Positions 55,144 to 64,000 of a stretch of 64,000 nt of DNA are shown here, one piece after another. Origin of the DNA: Vespula vulgaris. Its lineage: Eukaryota > Arthropoda > Insecta > Hymenoptera > Vespidae. A model generated the notes under the pieces. The model saw nothing but the letters and a program-made list of their open reading frames with translations, did not search any database and had not been told where the DNA came from. Made by a program: the position numbers and the translations under genes. The stretch covers positions 6,371,001 through 6,435,000 of the forward strand of contig NC_066594.1 of the NCBI RefSeq assembly GCF_905475345.1, given 5' to 3'. Numbering within the stretch: position 1 is the stretch's first letter; every line of letters begins with the position of its first letter.

Positions 55144-57628
55144 ATACATTCTTCTGTTAGTCGATAATTAATTTGCATTGGTCATTTCTAGAAATAGATT
55201 TCAATTTGTGTGTTTTGCGGTTGTGGTTAGTTCACGCTAGTTGTATTCGTTAGATACTCGAGTATCTATATATATTTCTTTGTATATAGTAGTTTGTATC
55301 TTGGTGCCAAAAGATTATTAATCTTTGAGAAATAAAATATCATACATTGTGTATCGAGATGTAACGATGTTCTATGATAGAGAAATCATATATTAAGAGA
55401 GAAAAACAAATCATATTTGGCATACGTTCGCTGTCTATGTTTAATAAATATCTGCATATCTAAAAATATAAAAATTTTCTATGGATTTATTCGCGTGTCA
55501 AAAACATAATCTATATAATGTCGTTGCGTATCAATTATCAAGAAAATTCCTTAAAACTATAAATCGAATTTCTCAATTAATTACATGCTACCACGCAAAT
55601 TGAATCACGTAACAAATTTTACGATGGTAATTAATTAACGTTACGATAGACGGACGAGTTGGTATAGTTTATGGTAATTAATCATTTGATTGCTTGTAAA
55701 AGTTCGAATATTATTTATATTATTGCGAAAAAAGAAACAAAAGAAAAAATCAAAGGTATTATTAGATAGGTAATAACGAAGTTTTTTAAATATTTTATAT
55801 CGAAATAAATAATAATACTATCTTTTGTTGTTTTTTTTTTTTAGTTTATTATTATTATTATTATGATATATGTAAATAAACAAAGTTGTTATACCAGTTT
55901 TTCTTTTTATTTCAATGTTATTATTTGAATTTATTATTTTATTAAAAGATATGAAGTACTACAAATTTTAATATTATTTATCGATCAGTCAAATAATAAC
56001 AACAAACAAGAGTTACGTTTTGAATCGATATTACAATTCGTATGTAATAAAAGCTAAGTATTTACACTATATAAAGCTTAGCAAACTGTATAATAAAAAA
56101 TCGACGTTCAACAGTACTTTTTTTTTTAGGATTGAGAAGAAAGAAAAAAGAAATAAATAAAAACAAGAATAACAAAAAATAGGACAGGGTGTAGAGAGTG
56201 ATAATATATTTGTTTTTCGAACGATTTTAATTGTAAATACTTCAAGTATCGAACGTTGTATTCATGAGAGAACGATGCACTATGCTGGCTGACTATCTAC
56301 CGACTTGTATCACTTGTCATAAATTCACACACATAATAAATCATTTTGAAAATGATAAATTCTTCAAACTCGCAATGCGCAGTTTCTGATATTATTAAAA
56401 AATTATTTTTACATATTATATCTTTTCTTTATAAATAAATATATATTATATATATATATATATGTACATAAAATATTATATTTTTACATATTTTTACAAC
56501 ACGTAGTTATATATATATATAAAATTAAAAAATTTGTTAATCTCTATTTATGTATTAAATTTTAATAATTTTTTTTCTTTTCTTTTTTTTTAGAAATTAA
56601 ATTTTTAATTAAATTAAAATTAATTAATTTTTCGTACGCTTATATAGAGAATAGTGGAAGTAATTTTCTTTGTCTAAATTGTTGCATCTCTAAATTTTCA
56701 TAAAGATTATTCATTGACATAGACCGCATGCGTACGCGCACGCATGATATGCATATATTTCCTTGTATTAGACAATTAGGCCACAGGAAGACTATTAAAT
56801 GCCTGGTCCTGAAAGCTTTCAAACGTATAACCGTTTAATAGACTTTAAGCACAATTGAGTGCACCTTTAGGAGTGATCGAGAATCTAAACACGTACCTAG
56901 CTACGTTGGATTGAAGCGCCTTAACGTCTAGTCCCTTGTATCGTAATTTACGCGATGGGATGCAATTTAAACGAAGAGAGTACAACGATATATCAGAATC
57001 ATTGCAAATGGTACTGTCGACGAGGACGTTGTCGTATATCGTAAAGAGTTACTAATAATTTTATCCGTACCGAAGAAGAACCGAATAGAAAAAGAAAAAA
57101 AAAAAGGTTAAATGAAGAAAAAAGAAAAAAAAAAAACAGGAAATACATGCATCTTTTCGATTTTCTTAATATACATAGTAAAAAAGAAAAAGAAATTGAA
57201 TAGCAACAAAAATTATTTATGAAATTTTTTTTCTTTTTTTTTTTTCTTCTAAAAAATGAAAAAAAAGAAGGATTGATTTAAATCTACATCTGCATATCGA
57301 ATTAATATATCTTTGTTCCTTTTATTATCACGTAGATAATATGTGTCATTAGTTCGATCGAATAAGATATTCACTTCGTAACTTATTTGTTAGAAAATTT
57401 ACTAATCAACGATTCCTTGAATTATCACGCAAATTCTGATTTACTCTGATACAAATAATCAAATGTGTTAGTGTTACGCGTCAAAGGATACGATAACGAG
57501 GTAGCACCTACCTATTTCAACATTTCAAATTAATGTTGAATAATGTTTGCCCAAATTATTTGACCTGATAAATAATGAATATGTCGGAGCAAGTGATCCA
57601 AATAATTTAACTATTTATCTACCTCCCT

Positions 57629-57671
<43 letters not shown>

Positions 57672-59333
57672 GTTGATCTAAAAGAAGCTTTGACATTTTT
57701 CTGATATATTAATATATACATATGTACATATATATATATAAATACGTACATATGCCATATTTACAGGATGACATTTTTCTAATATATATATATATATAAT
57801 TTATTATTATTTCTGTTATATATTATATAATATACCTGTATATACATGTACATATATATGTAATGTTTATAGAATTATCGTAATCAACTTGTTCGTCCTA
57901 ATGATTTCTTTTCTTTCTTTCTTTTTCTTTTTCTTTTTTTATATTTAACTATTCTAACGAGCGATCATTAAAGAAACTCATATAGAGAATGCATTTTGTT
58001 CATCGCATATGTGAATGTAGGATCGTTTAAAAGCGTTAGCCTACGCACGAAAACGATTTGGCAAGCAACGTCGATCGTTTGACCGTTTAATCTCTTATAA
58101 ATAGAAACTCTGCTTCATCTATTCGATAGTCGAAAGTGTTACACCTTTACCTGTGTGTATATACATATGTATATCTTTTTACAGGCTAATCATCTTCGCA
58201 TTGTTTTTATTACAATGTATATTATTACTTAATAATATTTATATAATACGTGTTGAATAATTAGAAAAAAGTACACACACACACACACACACACACATGA
58301 ATATCTATTTTAACACAAACATGTAAAATTTTCTTTTATACAATGAAACTTTTAATACACGAATGAATTGATCGTATGAGAATATGTATTTACGTTGAAC
58401 GTATTTGCATTTACCGTGAATAATTTCAATGAATTCTATTGCGTGCAATATCCTGCGGAATATAATTAATTAAAATTTGTTTTCACTTTATTACAGAGAA
58501 GCTTTTAATATTCTTCTTTTTCTAAGACTTTTGAATTTCTGCAACTCCGACATTTTAAAGAATGAATATCATTCACTGTAACAATTTGTTATTACAAATT
58601 ATCGCATTTTCATTTATCGAATATATGAATTATAATTGTGAAATATAAATAAATCGTGGAAATATTAAAAGACGAGTTTTTAGCGAAGGGAAATTGGAAA
58701 AGAAAATAAATAAATTAATTAATTAATGAAAATTAATTAATTAATTAATTAATTATTTACTCACATCAATGTAATATTTTTTCAGAATTCAATTCGTAAA
58801 CAGTTACGAATGTATCCATTTACATATGTTTATCATTGTAATATTTATCATCATCATCATGATGTAAATTATCAAAACCTTGTGCGTAATATTGCGGCAA
58901 TAGTAATTTGTCGTGGTCATATTAAGACAGTAGTAATGTTACGTGGTGTGGTCAGACACTATCGCATAAGCGGTTTCACAGGGAATGCATTGATCTTTCG
59001 TGAAGGGAAGGACGGTGGTTAAGAGGGGGTTGGGGGAGAGGATGAGTGGAATTAAACTGTGATCCGATTAATCCTGATAATCGAAATTGATCATTTTCAG
59101 AGGTTTCGCGTCAACGACGAAGTTAAATGTTAAATTGAGGACATTTTTCCCTCTTGTTTTTGTTTCTTTCTTCTTAAAACCAACCAACAAACAAACACGC
59201 AAATAAATAAATAAATAAATAAATAAAAAAGAAAAAACAATAGAACAAAAATATAAATTGGAATAGAATCAAAATAGGAGTAAATAGAATATTCATAGAA
59301 ATAGTCACATAAAGAACTTTCCAACTAACTCTC

Positions 59334-59373
<40 letters not shown>

Positions 59374-59682
59374 GAAATCGATTTGCGATGGCTTTCATTC
59401 GGTCGAAGTACATCTACATGTATATACGTATGTACATACATAGATATGTAGAAATATATATATATGCATGTATGTATAGATGTTGTATATGAAATACGTA
59501 GGTGGAAGCTGCGCGTTTCGTTAGAAACAAAGATTTAGAACAAAGCTCCTGCGAATAGGGCTGCTTCGTGGACAGCCGTGAGCACTCGGATATCGATGTT
59601 CTCGATCCTTCTCGTTCTGTCTAAACAGGACGTTCGTTGTTCTCGCTTTACAGTCACGGCTTGACAATAAGCTTTCTCTTTC

Positions 59683-59727
<45 letters not shown>

Positions 59728-59921
59728 GTTTCTCACTTTCTCTCTCTCATCTTCTCTCTGTCTCTCTTATATTTCCTCTACTTTCAACGTTTATCCGTTC
59801 GCTAATCGACGATGAAAAATGTAGAAAGCAAAGTGTGTTTGATTTCATGGGCAGAAACTCGACACGATTTCCTACTTAATACGTTGTTAGTGTAAAACAG
59901 TACTTGTCTCTATTATTGTTA

Positions 59922-60008
<87 letters not shown>

Positions 60009-60494
60009 TTGAAGTTATGTGGAATCTTAAAAAAAGAAAAAAAAATAATATATTGTTCTACATTTCCATGCCTCCTAATTTTTCTTCTCTTTTTCTCTCT
60101 TTCTCTATCATCGATGATCTATCGTTGGCAAAGATGAAATCATGGTTACTTCGTTCATACGACTCCTTTTTCACGATCATTTGTCACGATCACCTGTCAT
60201 CCTTCATTCAGTTATTCAGGAATTATTCCCTGTCGATATATCGCCGAACTCTACTAACGTGAAACGTTATTTTTAGACAGATCTAGGAAGTATAAAAGAA
60301 AAAAAGAAAGAGGGTGGAAAAGAGACAAAGACAGAAGGAGAGAAAAAGAGAGATAGACAGAAAAGGAAATAAGCAAGGTCGCACATCATCATATTCGATC
60401 GTCTCTTATTATAACATCTAAGAAATTTAAAAGAAGTTTTAAACCTTTCTTCTCCTACACTTTTTTCTTCTCTCTCTCTCTCTGTCTCTCTCCC

Positions 60495-60539
<45 letters not shown>

Positions 60540-60744
60540 TTTCTTTACAGTTTTAAATTCAACTTCGATTTGATTTTAATTAAAAACACTTGGCAAGTAA
60601 TTTTCCATTCTACGCCTACCACGCGAGTGCACCTCTTGCTTTTGCATCCTTTTTAAAAATAATGCACCTGGAAATATGACAGGGTAAAGGTCAACGGGAA
60701 AATTTTTTTTCTCTCTTTTTTTTCTCTCTATTTTCTTCTTCTTT

Positions 60745-60776
<32 letters not shown>

Positions 60777-62205
60777 ACTTTAAATCAAACTTTTAATTCA
60801 CACGCTTTCTACAAAAAAAAGTCTAACATGGATTTTATTTATTCACTTCCATGTGTATGTAGGTAGCTATACTTTTTTTTTCTTTTTTTGTTTTTCTTAC
60901 AAGATTGGAATTATACAAATCGTTGTAATCGAATGGCCTTCAACGAAAAAAGAACTATGCTCTTTTTCTTTCTATCATTCTTTTTTGTCGATATCGTTCA
61001 GTATTCCCCATAGGTATTGTATTTATAGTCTATTTACACGTACGTATTATCATGGAGTGTTACGCGAGAAGGGAGGTCAATTAAGTGTAAACTCAGTAAT
61101 ACAATGAGTATAAGTTCCTGGAAAAAGGAAAAAAAAGAGGTTCAGAAGATTGACTAGAGAAAAGTTGATCGATCCTGTGAATCTGAAAAAAAAAAGAAAA
61201 TAGGTTGTTACGGATTCTACACTGTGCATGAATTTTTGTATCTTATAAGAGAAAAGTAAAAAAACTAAAGAAAAATAAAAAGATGTTTTCTAGAAAAAAA
61301 AGAAAAGAAAAGAAAAAAATATTTCCTAAGATCACAAGAGAACATTTATAATACTAGTGATGATGATGATGATGATGATAAAAAAAGAGAAATCAGAAAT
61401 GAAATATAAAAAAAATTATGTAATCATTAATGTGTTGATAAAAATTCCTAGATGATTTTAAAAATCCAATTACTATCCTTTCAAAAATTATTTATGCTTA
61501 AATTTAGATATCTACATTTTACAAGCTGAGTTTTCAGTTTTTACAATCTGAAAACCATAATCAGACTAACAAATAACGATATCAAATTTTCGGGAAACTT
61601 TAAGAATTTAAATAGAGAAGACGATCGTGCGATTTGCTTCTTTCTTCTTACACTTCCTTTTTTACAGACTGGCCGAAAGACTTTTCTTAGATAGGGGAAA
61701 AGTTTTTAACTGGGTTATATGTTCCTAAATGATATTAAACGTCAATTTACATTTTTTCTCGATTCTTGCTAATATACTATGCTAATAATATGACTTGCTA
61801 AAATATCGTAATATCGAAAGTCTAAATAATTGCAAACGTAAATAATCTTGAATAGGAATAATCGATTTTTTTATTTTACAAAATTGTTAAACAAAAATTT
61901 GTGACCCATCATTTAAATCATTTTGTAAAAAATAGTAGTAAATAATATTCGATTTATTATTTGTTTTTTTTTTTTTTCTTTTGTGATAGGTCTCGTCAAC
62001 AGAGGAGACTCTTTCAAACGAAGAAGATCACGATCAAATTCTTTGGCACCTGCGGAACAAGAAACTGAAGAAACGAATTCCTTGCCACCGAAGGAGGTCA
62101 TATCGTATAACGTAGCCATTTTAGGTGCAAGGAGAGTTGGAAAGACAGGCTTGATTGGCCAATTCATGACGAGTGAATGTATCAATGCCTATGACAGGCA
62201 AAGAG
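40538..62205 (+). CDS. RGK-type (Rad/Gem/Kir) Ras-like GTPase, 3' part outside window
   Basis: Three coding exons are visible: 40538-40793, 43219-43479 and 61990-62205. Each junction is GT-AG and in phase. Together they give about 244 residues before the last donor (G|GTAAGT at 62206). The start ATG is in AAAATGGCGG. The N-terminal extension of about 190 residues is basic and Ser/Arg-rich, with a His cluster (DHHHLHHHE) and Ser motifs such as KRRRSRSNS that could be kinase or 14-3-3 sites. The G domain then begins: YNVAILGARRVGKTGLIGQF contains the P-loop GARRVGKT, and MTSECINAYD follows. A long basic N-terminus before a Ras fold and the QFMTSE-INAYD sequence suit the RGK family, whose members inhibit voltage-gated calcium channels and remodel the cytoskeleton. 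The other G motifs lie beyond the window, so RASD or Ras-like 10 types are not fully excluded. The second visible coding intron is 18.5 kb. Confidence 0.75.
41858..42234. mobile_element. MITE with terminal inverted repeats (Tc1/mariner-like)
   Basis: The left end reads TATAGGGTGTCCCTAAAGGT and the reverse complement of the right end reads TATAGAGTGTCCCAAAAGGT, 18 of 20 identical. The similarity continues inward (AATCATA and beyond), so the inverted repeats are at least 30 bases. The unit is about 377 bases, has no coding capacity and is flanked by TA, as expected for a Tc1/mariner-type target duplication. It lies in the first visible coding intron of the RGK gene. Confidence 0.75.
43490..43587. 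repeat. TTA trinucleotide array beside an RGK splice donor
   Basis: About thirty TTA/TTG units begin roughly 10 bases after the donor of the exon 43219-43479. A near-identical array lies at 59909-60006 in the same intron. Confidence 0.9.
45013..45385. repeat. Minisatellite, about 75-bp unit, five diverged copies
   Basis: Copies begin near 45013, 45087, 45163, 45236 and 45311. Each reads roughly GATCGTATAGATCAATGATT, then TACTTGATACGTAAATCACA and a pyrimidine-rich tail with CGTATCATTT. Spacing is 72-76 bases and copies differ by many substitutions, so the array is old. Confidence 0.8.
45640..46160. promoter_or_regulatory. CpG-rich island interrupted by GA tracts, possible internal promoter
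   Basis: Two GC-rich flanks (45700-45785 and 45955-46150, with gacgtcgg, cgcgtgaacgcg and other CpG-dense words) enclose (GA)n runs at about 45790-45951. A GTGACGTC half-CRE and an initiator-like GGTCAGC lie at about 46011-46024. In a region that is otherwise about 70% AT this looks like a promoter, possibly giving a shorter RGK transcript. No first exon with a clear donor could be assigned. Confidence 0.35.
46822..47430. repeat. Minisatellite, about 96-bp unit, about six diverged copies
   Basis: Copies begin near 46822, 46921, 47017, 47153, 47251 and 47350. The best-preserved core is GATCGTTTAAACGTTCATCG followed by AGTGAAATTTGAGAAGCTTT and a TATTTAGTATGATTTTCA segment. A (GA)n tract (about 47105-47140) is inserted in the third copy. 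Confidence 0.75.
49262..49514. mobile_element. Decayed mobile element, copy 1
   Basis: The right end reads AACTTTTGGCCCACCCTGTA, preceded by a second GGAACTTTTGGCCCA. The inner part carries CCTGAATGATATTTAAAAAT CAATTACACTTTTC. Both parts recur elsewhere in this intron (copies at 52866-52905 and 61440-61910). The reverse complement TACAGGGTGGGCCAAAAGTT resembles ends of Tc1/mariner-type elements. No coding capacity remains and a matching left inverted repeat was not found. Confidence 0.5.
51231..51392 (-). CDS. Unrecognised small coding-like segment nested in the RGK intron
   Basis: On the minus strand a frame is open from about 51392 to a TAA at 51231-51233 and encodes 53 residues. A hydrophobic part (T-I-Y-P-L-S-A-T-F-L-L-A-M) is followed by a strongly charged helix, SRKVNGQRDIKLKRKKIQ then AEMKELEEERK. 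An ATG at 51323 would give a 30-residue peptide made of the charged part alone. Alternatively the pyrimidine-rich CTAG at 51316-51318 is an acceptor and 51231-51315 is a terminal exon of a gene whose upstream exons lie to the right. The amino-acid pattern looks non-random and the segment is GC-richer than its surroundings. I do not recognise a family and cannot exclude chance. Confidence 0.35.
   Translation of the reverse strand, partial: ASFSLRGVVPPTIYPLSATFLLAMSRKVNGQRDIKLKRKKIQAEMKELEEERK
52866..52905. mobile_element. Decayed mobile element, copy 2 (right end)
   Basis: TTTGGCCCACTTAAAAACAT followed by TTGGCACATATTGTATA aligns closely, with few substitutions and one 3-base gap, with the right end of the element ending near 49514. 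The extent of this copy to the left is unclear, possibly from about 52560. Confidence 0.45.
54621..54671. repeat. TA microsatellite
   Basis: About 25 uninterrupted TA units. Comparable TA runs lie at 3884-3930, 7258-7292, 23901-23944, 37442-37482, 54964-54996 and 62475-62510. Confidence 0.9.
59909..60006. repeat. TTA trinucleotide array near the end of the RGK intron
   Basis: About thirty-two units of TTA with a few TTG at the left end, matching in unit and length the array at 43490-43587. Confidence 0.9.
61440..61910. mobile_element. Possible decayed mobile-element copies 3 and 4
   Basis: Two segments, near 61441 (ATTCCTAGATGATTTTAAAA then ATCCAATTAC) and near 61719 (GTTCCTAAATGATATTAAAC then GTCAATTTACA), resemble the inner part of the element at 49262-49514. 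At 61893-61912 a TTTGTGACCCATCATTTA may be its eroded right end. Weak similarity only; a dot plot would decide. Confidence 0.3.
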
Positions 62206-62467
62206 GTAAGTCTATTTGTATTTCATCAAAGTAGAAACATAAAGAGGATTATCGTTAATCTCTTTATCCAGTTAAATCTTCCGTTGTTGTGTTGAAAGTT
62301 TCTACACGTGAATGCACTCTTAAAAAGTGGATTGAAGTTAATTGAAAGAAATGGGATTCAACGTTCGAAATCCAATAACAGTGAAAATTATTCGCGTACG
62401 CGTCAATCTATTTACTTTTTCTTTCTTTTTTTTTCGAATTTGATTGAATTTTTCTTAACCTTTCAAA

Positions 62468-62511
<44 letters not shown>

Positions 62512-63551
62512 TCCCTTTATATAAGATTTCCTCCTACACTTTTCTCACTTAAAATTAATTGTAGACGTTAACGTTGAGAGAATGAAATTCGCAAGCTATC
62601 TCTCTTTACTCATTCGCTTTCAAATTTTTACCATAAACCTTCGGAATAAAATTCATTTTCGAAATGTATTCTTTGTGTCCCGTGTGTCTAAAAGTTAAAT
62701 GTTTGATTGACATAAAAAAGAAATAAAAATAAAAATAAAAAAAGAATAAAATGAGAACAAAAACTACTATTACGACCCCATATCATATTTCATATTACAC
62801 AACTTAATAATATTAAAAAAATTGTTGCTTATTAGACGATTATTAGATGATTAATCGTTCAAAAGAAAATCGTAAACATTTGGCTCGATCGATCTCTCTT
62901 AAGAAACAATCGATAAATCCCTTTTCAACGATTTACGCGTGTTACCCGATTAGATCTCGTACGGTTTACATTAACGCATCTTGTGCGTCCCCCGTCAGGG
63001 CCCAATATCATTATGTAAACGTAAACGTCCATGTGTAGACAAACGAAAGGGAAATCAAGGAACACAAATATATATATCTTCTTCGTATACCGTTAAATAA
63101 CAAATGAGAATTGTTTGAGAATGGTTTATCGAGCCTGTTGCTTCTTTGTTTGACGGACATTTCTGATCCTACTTTGGTTTTTGCATTGTACAATTTTAAT
63201 TAGAAACAAATTATTCATTGGATTACCGATGTTAACAGATATATATATATATATATATATAAAGTATGTAATCACAGAAATATTATATGGCAGACAGAAT
63301 GTGATTTAATAGACGTACGTATGATAGACATACATACATAAATACTTAAATACTATATATAAGATATAATAGATATGTGTCCATGTGTATGTGTGTGTGA
63401 TTTGTTCATTTTTTTCGATCTAGTGACAAAAATCAACCTGTACATTTGAATTTTAGTTATAAAATGATAAGAAAATAACAAAAAATCATGTCCGCATAAA
63501 AATGAATCGAATGAGGAAGACGAAGCTCGACGTTTATTTAAATTCGTCTTT

Positions 63552-63582
<31 letters not shown>

Positions 63583-64000
63583 GAAGGGGAATCTCCTTCT
63601 TAAAAATATCATTCGTAGTGAATATTCGTGTTGGCAAATTTCGAATAATATAGAATTCGCGTGGGTATCTGGGTCGAGGATACAATATACTTTCTCAAAA
63701 CGACTTGAATTATCGTTGCGACTCTGTCAAGTAACACACATTTCGATCTTTCTAATTCTCTTCCACCTGTTAAAACAGAAAAACGCACATACACGCGTGC
63801 AAAATTTTAAAGATCATTATGAGAATATATTTACTTACATCATTTCCAATTTATCGAGAGAAAGAGAGAAAGAGAGAGAAAGAAATATATGTAAAATAAG
63901 GGGCAGCTGGGGTCAAAATTTCTTAGGAGGGACAAAAAAGTCTCTAAATTATATTGAATTAAAAATCAGTCTACTTTCGATATTTTTTAAGGATCAATTT
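62206..64000 (+). other. Start of a further RGK intron, to the window edge
   Basis: No coding exon completing the G domain was found on the + strand. The stretch holds TA runs (62475-62510, 63238-63262), a CT run (63551-63575) and AT-rich sequence. Confidence 0.5.

Larger units (their letters stand above)
43480..61989 (+). other. 18.5-kb intron of the RGK gene
   Basis: Non-coding for the RGK protein. Most of it is AT-rich with many simple repeats. It holds two minisatellites, decayed mobile-element copies, a CpG-rich island with flanking GA tracts (45640-46160), and several GC-richer islands that stand out from the background (47640-47830, 48760-48910, 52380-52560, 56840-57060, 58890-59120, 59500-59660). 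The islands are candidates for enhancers or alternative first exons. One minus-strand coding-like segment is listed separately at 51231-51392. Confidence 0.6.

Noticed and set aside
1..64000. CRISPR arrays, bacterial operons, tRNA and rRNA genes
   Set aside because: The tandem repeats lack unique spacers, the genes are spliced eukaryotic genes, and no tRNA A/B box pair or rRNA segment was recognised.

Overview
This is AT-rich eukaryotic DNA with many GT-AG introns and an exceptional density of simple repeats (GA, TA, CATA, TATG, GAA and TTA tracts). Gene content and style point to an insect, most likely a hymenopteran (aculeate wasp or bee). I infer this from a CYP4-type P450, a PEP-type ecdysone-puff zinc-finger protein, and a BMP9/10-like ligand that beetles and bees keep but Drosophila lacks. 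The species cannot be fixed from the sequence alone.

Layout, left to right. A possible minus-strand start exon lies at the left edge. The + strand SNARE gene Vti1a (899-2423, 4 exons) follows. A minus-strand long-chain acyl-CoA synthetase of ACSL1/5/6 type (3630-12407, 8 coding exons) is next. A one-exon + strand BMP9/10-like TGF-beta ligand (14158-15222) converges on a minus-strand microsomal triglyceride transfer protein gene (15566-19337, with probable alternative 5' coding exons at 21834-21857 and 22825-22894). A CYP4-family P450 (minus, 25189-27819, 11 coding exons) comes next, then an AT-rich gene-poor stretch. After it lies the zinc-finger protein gene Pep (minus, 31623-36122, 9 coding exons). 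From about 37.6 kb to the right edge a large + strand gene encodes an RGK-type Ras-like GTPase. Its three visible coding exons lie at 40538-40793, 43219-43479 and 61990-62205; the second visible coding intron is 18.5 kb and the gene runs off the window.

How the genes relate: ACSL (fatty-acid activation) and MTP (lipid loading of lipoproteins) act in the same lipid economy and sit near each other, but nothing shows co-regulation. BMP and MTP share a palindromic poly(A) signal between them. Pep and the RGK gene are arranged head to head. I rebuilt all gene models by hand from splice sites and reading-frame continuity; every exon junction listed keeps frame.

The most interesting unexplained items are: two alternative signal-peptide starts for MTP; an unrecognised small coding-like segment on the minus strand inside the RGK intron (51231-51392); a roughly 377-bp TA-flanked MITE; decayed copies of another mobile element; and two tandem minisatellites with units of about 75 and 96 bp in the same intron.
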